A stretch of 9,977 nt of DNA from Gammaproteobacteria bacterium (GTDB lineage: Bacteria; Pseudomonadota; Gammaproteobacteria; SZUA-229). Location: NCBI GenBank assembly GCA_011051475.1, contig DRLE01000080.1, positions 1 to 9,977 of the forward strand, given 5' to 3'. The position numbers and the translations under genes are program-made. This document shows, in pieces, positions 6,412 to 9,977 of the stretch; position 1 is the stretch's first letter, and each line of letters starts with the position of its first letter. Below the pieces are notes generated by a model. That model was given only the letters and a program-made list of their open reading frames with translations, had not been told where the DNA came from and searched no databases.

Positions 6412-6628
6412 TTTTTATCCGCAAATGAACGCTAATAAACGCAAATAAAAGCTTATTATTTCACGGATGAATGCAGATAAGCCTGGATGCTGTTATGTCG
6501 CTTTAACGTAACGCAATAAAATGAAAGGTCTTTTGATTGCCGGCACTGCACTGACTGCAGCATGGGGGAATTCAGCAGGGTTTTAAAAAATACATTTGCG
6601 TTTATTAGCGTTCATTTGCGGATAAAAA
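6412..6628. repeat. Inverted repeat IR2 (35-bp perfect arms, 147-bp loop)
   Basis: Arms 6412-6446 and 6594-6628 are perfect reverse complements. Each arm contains three 10-nt units of the type CGCAAATGAA, CGCTAATAAA, CGCAAATAAA, flanked by T-run and A-run ends. The left arm begins four bases after the glycosyltransferase stop (6407), and the right arm ends immediately before the stop codon of the minus-strand 80-residue gene (6629), so the element exactly fills a convergent gap. The loop holds a further repeat-like stretch, ACGGATGAATGCAGATAA (6463-6480), and a 21-codon frame described separately. Confidence 0.9.
6521..6586 (+). other. 21-codon signal-peptide-like frame inside IR2
   Basis: The frame reads MKGLLIAGTALTAAWGNSAG plus F and then TAA. 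Lysine followed by a hydrophobic stretch and small residues resembles the start of an exported protein. No ribosome binding site is present, and the frame stops where AT-rich repeat sequence begins. It may be a gene fragment left between repeat arms, or chance; I would not annotate it as a gene. Confidence 0.15.
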
Positions 6629-6871
6629 CTACTCCAGCCATTCGACCAGATAATAGATATATTGTCCTTCCGAGGACTTCGACGGGCCGCTGACGCGGGC
6701 GGCAAACAGTTTTTTCTCGGGGTCGGCCTCATCGAGCGCATCGGCGGCGCTGTCCTTGATATCGACGCAGCTGGCGGGAAAGCGGTTGCGGCTGCGTTTG
6801 GGTACATAGATCACCGCGTACTCCAGGTGTGAGGGGCCGCTCTCCGGATCGGGGGGTACCATGCCGCGCAT
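6629..6871 (-). CDS. Small hypothetical protein (80 residues)
   Basis: I do not recognise a named family. The 80-residue protein has balanced, natural-looking composition with an N-terminal strand-like EYAVIYVPK, a charged central part (DALDEADPEKK) and a C-terminal strand GQYIYYLVEWLE. No signal peptide or membrane segment is seen; one Cys is at about residue 35. The start is either ATG 6871 or ATG 6862, three codons later; neither has a strong ribosome binding site. It begins 18 bases after the UPF0114 gene, so the two are probably one transcript, and its stop codon abuts the right arm of IR2. Confidence 0.65.
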   Translation of the reverse strand: MRGMVPPDPESGPSHLEYAVIYVPKRSRNRFPASCVDIKDSAADALDEADPEKKLFAARVSGPSKSSEGQYIYYLVEWLE

Positions 6872-6889
6872 GCTCAGATAGCCTGCGTG

Positions 6890-7381
6890 TTAATGTTTAT
6901 TAAGCCTGTCAACATAGGCCATGCCGATAGCGGAAACCACGAAGGTCAGATGAATAATGACGTACCACATCAGTTTGTCATTATCGATGACATCCGCGTT
7001 CATAAACTTTTTCAGCAGGTGGATGGAGGAAATGGCGACGATGGAAGCGGCCACTTTCTGCTTTAATGAACCGGCATCCATCTTGCCCAGCCAGCTCAGC
7101 TTTTCGCTGCCCTCATCAAGGTCGATATTGGACACGAAGTTCTCATAGCCGCTGAGCATGACCATAACCAGCAGACCGCCGACCAGCGACATATCGATCA
7201 GGCTGAGAATCAGCAATACCAGATTGGCTTCCGACATTTCGAAAACCAGCGGTGCGGTATGCACAACCTCCTGGAAGAACTTGACGCCCAGGATCAGCAG
7301 GGCAAAGCTCAGGCCAAGATAGATAGGCGCCAGCAACCAGCGGCTGGCGTACAGGAATTTTTCGGCAACTTGTTCAATCAT
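6890..7381 (-). CDS. yqhA: UPF0114/YqhA-family inner-membrane protein
   Basis: The product starts MIEQVAEKFLYASRWLLAPI and matches the UPF0114 (YqhA, TIGR00645) family along its full 163 residues, close to the 164 of E. coli. It has membrane segments near residues 15-40, 55-80, 103-120 and 135-155, with family text such as GLSFALLILGVKFFQE, LVMVMLSGYENFVS and SIHLLKKFM. The molecular role of the family is not established. I use the ATG at 7381, because the in-frame codon at 7444 would extend the protein into repeat IR3. There is no ribosome binding site, and a TATAAT lies seven bases upstream, raising the possibility of leaderless translation. It is followed 18 bases later by the 80-residue gene. 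Confidence 0.92.
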   Translation of the reverse strand: MIEQVAEKFLYASRWLLAPIYLGLSFALLILGVKFFQEVVHTAPLVFEMSEANLVLLILSLIDMSLVGGLLVMVMLSGYENFVSNIDLDEGSEKLSWLGKMDAGSLKQKVAASIVAISSIHLLKKFMNADVIDNDKLMWYVIIHLTFVVSAIGMAYVDRLNKH

Positions 7382-7388
7382 GGGGCGG

Positions 7389-7394
7389 ATTATA
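7389..7394 (-). promoter_or_regulatory. Candidate -10 directly upstream of the yqhA start
   Basis: On the minus strand these bases read TATAAT. An 18-base spacer leads to TTCCCA, a 4-of-6 match to TTGACA. The last base of the hexamer is seven bases from the ATG, so transcription would start at or next to the start codon. Confidence 0.45.
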
Positions 7395-7427
7395 ATGGGT
7401 GTTGGGATGGAATGGGAAAGATTTTTT

Positions 7428-7586
7428 TTAACCACAGAGGACACAGAGGTTCACAGAGAAAAATTTTTTGAGTCCACAAAAGGCGCAAAAAAGAAAAAGT
7501 ATTTTGTTTGCGTCTTTTTTTCGCGTTTTTTTGCGGCCAATTGCTTTTTGTTTTTCTCTGTGAACCTCTGTGTCCTCTGTGGTTAA
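7428..7586. repeat. Inverted repeat IR3 (36-bp perfect arms) with a nested second inverted repeat
   Basis: Arms 7428-7463 and 7551-7586 are perfect reverse complements. Each arm has three units of the type CCACAGAGG, ACACAGAGG, TTCACAGAG. Inside the 87-base loop is a second, imperfect inverted pair (about 7473-7498 and 7510-7537) made of CGCAAAAAA-like units that resemble IR1. The outer right arm ends six bases before the stop of the redoxin gene, and the left arm lies about 47 bases upstream of the yqhA start. From memory, CACAGAGGACACAGAGG sequences are common dispersed repeats in bacterial genomes. Confidence 0.9.
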
Positions 7587-7592
7587 ATAAAA

Positions 7593-8264
7593 CTATTCGC
7601 TCAGCAGTTGTCTGATATCGTCTTCAAGCACATTGACCGCGCCAAAGCTGACCTTGCGTAATATGCCCTGTTTGTCGATCAGAATACTCGAAGGCGTTCC
7701 CTGCAGCTTGTACATCTCGAAGGTTAGCGCATGGTATTGCCTGTTTTTCAGGTGTTCTTCTGCCTGCCGGTAGATATCCTCCTTGCGTCCTTCGGGCCAT
7801 TCGACTTCGTGAAAGTCGGGGATCTGGCCGAGAATGAACTGATTGATGCTTTTTTCCGTCACTTTGTCGTTACACACCACAAGTCTGTCCATGGCAACGC
7901 TGATGGGAATCTGATAGGGTAGCTTGCCGTTTTCCAGAAAGCCGGCTTTTTCCAGTTGCTGTTTCGGTGCGCCGACGGGCTCGCCGGTTTCAAGCAGATG
8001 TTGCAGGTTCTCCAGGGTATTATGTTCGTAATGTTCAAACGCGGTGGCAATGGCAAAAACCTTCAAACCCTTTGCCTCATAACCCTCGTGAAGACGAATG
8101 GCTTCGGGCAGGGCGTGGATAAAGCAGCCGGTACAGTTCACCTGAATGACCTCAATCAGTACGACCTGGCCGAGCAGTTCCGACAGTGGCGGCTCATAAC
8201 CCTGCACCCAGCATTCGATTTCAGGCTGCGGCGCAGGCTCATTGATAATGGCAGTTTTAGTCAT
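7593..8264 (-). CDS. Redoxin (TlpA/AhpC-like thioredoxin-fold protein, CTGC)
   Basis: The 223-residue protein has no signal peptide and probably acts in the cytoplasm. It has a thioredoxin-fold core of the TlpA/AhpC-TSA kind: strand QVVLIEVIQVN, the redox motif CTGC at 44-47, a helix and the strand GLKVFAIATAF. A cis-proline motif GTPSSIL at 189-195 and the strand GILRKVSFGAV follow. Between them is an insertion of about 100 residues (roughly 80-180), longer than in simple TlpA domains and containing VAMDRLVVCNDKV and a run of charged helices. Substrate and electron donor are unknown. The ATG at 8264 has no strong ribosome binding site. It diverges from srkA over 40 bases, and its 3' end abuts IR3. 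Confidence 0.82.
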   Translation of the reverse strand: MTKTAIINEPAPQPEIECWVQGYEPPLSELLGQVVLIEVIQVNCTGCFIHALPEAIRLHEGYEAKGLKVFAIATAFEHYEHNTLENLQHLLETGEPVGAPKQQLEKAGFLENGKLPYQIPISVAMDRLVVCNDKVTEKSINQFILGQIPDFHEVEWPEGRKEDIYRQAEEHLKNRQYHALTFEMYKLQGTPSSILIDKQGILRKVSFGAVNVLEDDIRQLLSE

Positions 8265-8304
8265 GGTGTGTGTGGCTGGTTTTTTTGAGAATAATATAGA
8301 AGTG

Positions 8305-9297
8305 ATGCAGGACGATACCGAGTTAAAGCATGATTATACCGGATTAACCCCCGATCTGGTGCTGGCCGCCATCGAGTCCGCCGGATTTGAAACCAGCGGC
8401 CGGTTGCTGGCGCTTAACAGTTATGAAAACCGGGTTTATCGCTGTGAGCTGGAGGAGGGTGGCGCGGTGGTCGCCAAGTTCTATCGCCCGGATCGCTGGA
8501 GCAATGCGGCCATTGCCGAAGAGCATGCTTTTGCGCTTGAGCTGCTGGCACAGGAAATACCCGTGGTAGCGCCCCTGGTGTTTGATGGTGAAACCCTGCT
8601 GCAATACGGCGGCTATCGTTTTTCCCTGTATCCCTTGCGTGGCGGACGCTGGCCCGATCTGGAAACCCGTGAGGACCTGAACTGGATGGGGCGTTTTATT
8701 GCCCGTATTCATAATGTCGGACGCAGCAAGCTGTTCGAACACCGCCAGCAGATCGAAATCAAACGCATGGGCGAGGAACCGGCTGCCTGGCTGCAGCAGC
8801 AGGGTTTTATCCCCTCCCACCTGCAGGAAGCCTACAGCACCCTGGCAGTCGATCTGTTAGCTGAAATCCGCGCCGCTTTCGAGCGTTGCGGCAACTACAA
8901 TGTTATCCGTCTGCACGGTGACTGCCATCGCAGCAATATCCTGTGGACCGATGATGGCCCGCATTTTGTCGATCTCGATGATTGCTGCAACGGTCCGGCG
9001 ATACAGGACCTGTGGATGCTGCTGTCCGGTGACCGCCAGGAAATGACCGGGCAGCTCTGCGACCTGCTCGAAGGCTACGAGGAGTTCGCCGAGCTGGACA
9101 TGAAAGAACTGAACCTGATCGAGGCTTTGCGCACCCTGCGTATGATGCACTACGCCGCCTGGCTGGCCAGGCGCTGGGATGATCCCGCTTTCCCCCTGGC
9201 CTTTCCCTGGTTTAATACCAATGCCTACTGGGAGGAGCATGTGCTGGAGCTGCGTGAGCAGTTGTCACGTTTGCAGGAGCCGGTGTTGGTTGTTTGA
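8305..9297 (+). CDS. srkA: Stress response kinase A (SrkA/YihE/RdoA)
   Basis: The 330-residue protein matches SrkA (328 in E. coli), a Ser/Thr kinase with an aminoglycoside-phosphotransferase-like fold. The N-lobe has SYENRVYRCEL and the ATP-contacting lysine in VVAKFYRP (Lys58). The catalytic loop is LHGDCHRSNILW with Asp206, and the metal-binding segment is FVDLDDCCNGPAIQDLWML with Asp223. In E. coli srkA lies just upstream of dsbA and helps cells survive envelope and redox stress. Here it sits beside a divergent redoxin gene, a similar theme without dsbA. I use the ATG at 8305, giving the family length and a weak GAAGTG in front; an upstream in-frame start at 8242 would lie inside the redoxin gene. 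TAATAT at 8292-8297 is a possible -10, unproven. Confidence 0.95.
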   Translation: MQDDTELKHDYTGLTPDLVLAAIESAGFETSGRLLALNSYENRVYRCELEEGGAVVAKFYRPDRWSNAAIAEEHAFALELLAQEIPVVAPLVFDGETLLQYGGYRFSLYPLRGGRWPDLETREDLNWMGRFIARIHNVGRSKLFEHRQQIEIKRMGEEPAAWLQQQGFIPSHLQEAYSTLAVDLLAEIRAAFERCGNYNVIRLHGDCHRSNILWTDDGPHFVDLDDCCNGPAIQDLWMLLSGDRQEMTGQLCDLLEGYEEFAELDMKELNLIEALRTLRMMHYAAWLARRWDDPAFPLAFPWFNTNAYWEEHVLELREQLSRLQEPVLVV

Positions 9298-9335
9298 GAA
9301 TTTTCGTTTGAATTTTTTTGGTGTTGATGGTTCGG

Positions 9336-9649
9336 GTTTCGCCCTGACGGCGACCGACTTTTCTTTATGAATTACATCCCTGTAATTCACCCTTCGGGCC
9401 AGGCTACGCCTGTTCAAATTTGCTCCTGCAAATTTAGTCACCAGCAAAACAACGGCTTGTCCGAGGCGGGAGAAAAGCAAAAGCGGATGGCTTTTCTGTT
9501 TTTGTAGGCCGGAATAAGCGATAGCGTTTCCGGCATGTTCGGCACCCCTTTGCGGCTTTTGCAAAGGGGCGTAGCCTGCAGTGGCGGCGTTCTTTTGCCG
9601 ACTTTTCTTTCGCTGTTGAAAGAAAAGTCGGTCGCCGTCAGGGCGAAAC
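9336..9649. repeat. Inverted repeat IR4 (31-bp perfect arms) filled with local hairpins
   Basis: Arms 9336-9366 and 9619-9649 are perfect reverse complements, 252 bases apart. The loop contains successive short hairpins: 9369-9388 (8-bp stem), 9416-9435 (8-bp), 9508-9534 (7-bp), 9545-9569 (9-bp) and 9598-9631 (13-bp, using the right arm). It occupies most of the 486-base gap (9298-9783) after srkA; I see no gene in the rest of the gap. Frames across the arms read ALTATDFS in both directions; from memory this peptide appears in many spurious hypothetical proteins, so the arm is a dispersed repeat and not a gene. Confidence 0.9.
9598..9631. repeat. 13-bp perfect hairpin within IR4
   Basis: The 13 bases at 9598-9610 pair perfectly with 9619-9631 around an eight-base loop. 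The right side is also the end of IR4's right arm, so the arm can pair either locally or with 9336-9366. These are mutually exclusive foldings. No T-run follows it, so it is not a standard intrinsic terminator. Confidence 0.7.
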
Positions 9650-9783
9650 GCGATACAACAAAAGCCAACCAGCCTGTTTAAAAAGAATACAAAAAACTAA
9701 GCCATAAAAATTCTCAGTGTACCTCCCCTCCATCAACCGTTAAAGTAAGCCCATAACCACAAACAACCTACCCCGGAACAACG

Positions 9784-9977
9784 ATGAAAATAACCATTAT
9801 CAGCGGCAGCCACCGCAATCCTTCCCAGAGCGAAAAAGTCGCGCGTTATATCGAGAACTCACTGCACAGTCAGTTCGACGATATCGAGGCGCAGGTTTAT
9901 TCCCTGGCCGACAATCCCCTGCCGATGTGGGATCAGCGTGTCTGGGAGGATGATGAAGAATGGAATGCTACGCTTGC
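9784..9977 (+). CDS. NADPH-dependent FMN reductase-like flavodoxin-fold protein (5' part)
   Basis: The frame opens MKITIISGSHRNPSQSEKVA and stays open to the window edge (64 complete codons). The first strand and the loop GSHRNPSQS match the phosphate-binding loop of the NADPH-dependent FMN reductase family (flavodoxin fold). DNPLPMWDQ at about 43-51 also fits the family, where an LPxxD-type segment follows. Such enzymes reduce flavins or quinones with NAD(P)H in the cytoplasm. GGA lies about eight bases before the ATG. It follows srkA after the 486-base gap containing IR4, so it is probably a separate transcript. Confidence 0.8.
   Translation, partial: MKITIISGSHRNPSQSEKVARYIENSLHSQFDDIEAQVYSLADNPLPMWDQRVWEDDEEWNATL

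Noticed and set aside
7382..7444. Longer N-terminus for the UPF0114 protein
   Set aside because: It extends into the left arm of IR3, and the family starts at the MIEQ-type residue.
69..7586. CRISPR array in the short tandem units
   Set aside because: Units are 9-10 nt, directly adjacent and arranged as inverted pairs, with no unique spacers.
69..7586. IR1-IR3 as classic intrinsic terminators
   Set aside because: The hairpins are not followed by a T-run in either direction; the runs lie on the opposite sides, and the loops are long.
8242..8304. Longer N-terminus for SrkA
   Set aside because: It would overlap the start of the divergent redoxin gene and exceed the family length; ATG 8305 fits better.
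9438..9668. Open frame of 76 codons on the minus strand ending the IR4 region
   Set aside because: It lies on repeat IR4 and its ALTATDFS text comes from the repeat arm.
9298..9783. Insertion sequence in the gap after srkA
   Set aside because: No transposase frame and no target-site duplication could be seen around the IR4 arms.

Overview
The window looks like chromosome from a gammaproteobacterium, probably an environmental one. The evidence is the gene content: an SrkA/YihE-type kinase, a YihY/UPF0761 membrane protein, a YqhA/UPF0114 membrane protein and a MerR-family regulator with a ZntR-like operator. I cannot name the genus. Genes are densely packed in short operons. There are no tRNA or rRNA genes, no transposase and no CRISPR array. 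The long non-coding gaps are filled mainly by large inverted repeats.

Layout. At 1-62 is the tail of a probable membrane-protein gene on the + strand, followed by inverted repeat IR1 (69-142). A minus-strand operon (2167 to 169) carries a small CGKC thioredoxin, a duplicated CcdA/DsbD-like membrane protein and a MerR-family regulator. It is preceded by two near-identical MerR-type palindromes, one of them inside a good 19-bp-spacer promoter. A second minus-strand pair (4662 to 2321) is an exported protein with two thioredoxin domains, joined by a TAATG junction to a YihY-family membrane protein. Diverging from it, 34 bp away, are a thioredoxin-HEAT protein and a family 2 glycosyltransferase (4697-6407, + strand). 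IR2 (6412-6628) separates the glycosyltransferase from a minus-strand pair: a UPF0114/YqhA protein and an 80-residue hypothetical protein. IR3 (7428-7586) lies between that pair and a minus-strand redoxin (7593-8264). The redoxin diverges over 40 bp from srkA (8305-9297, + strand). IR4 (9336-9649), packed with local hairpins, fills most of the next gap. The window ends inside an NADPH-dependent FMN reductase-like gene (9784 onward).

How the genes may work together. Thiol-disulfide chemistry is the common theme. There are five thioredoxin-fold domains with five different CXXC motifs (CGKC, CAYC, CHAC, CAFC, CTGC), in the cytoplasm and probably the periplasm. A CcdA-like protein could carry electrons across the membrane. 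SrkA is a stress kinase encoded next to dsbA in E. coli, and the FMN reductase-like gene is also a redox protein. The MerR operon is the clearest candidate for a distinct, little-described unit: a metal- or thiol-responsive regulator controlling a thioredoxin and a membrane electron conduit, encoded downstream of both and probably autoregulated.

The second theme is the set of four long perfect inverted repeats (arms 23, 35, 36 and 31 bp). Each lies just past a stop codon, and three have arms built from 9-10-nt tandem units.
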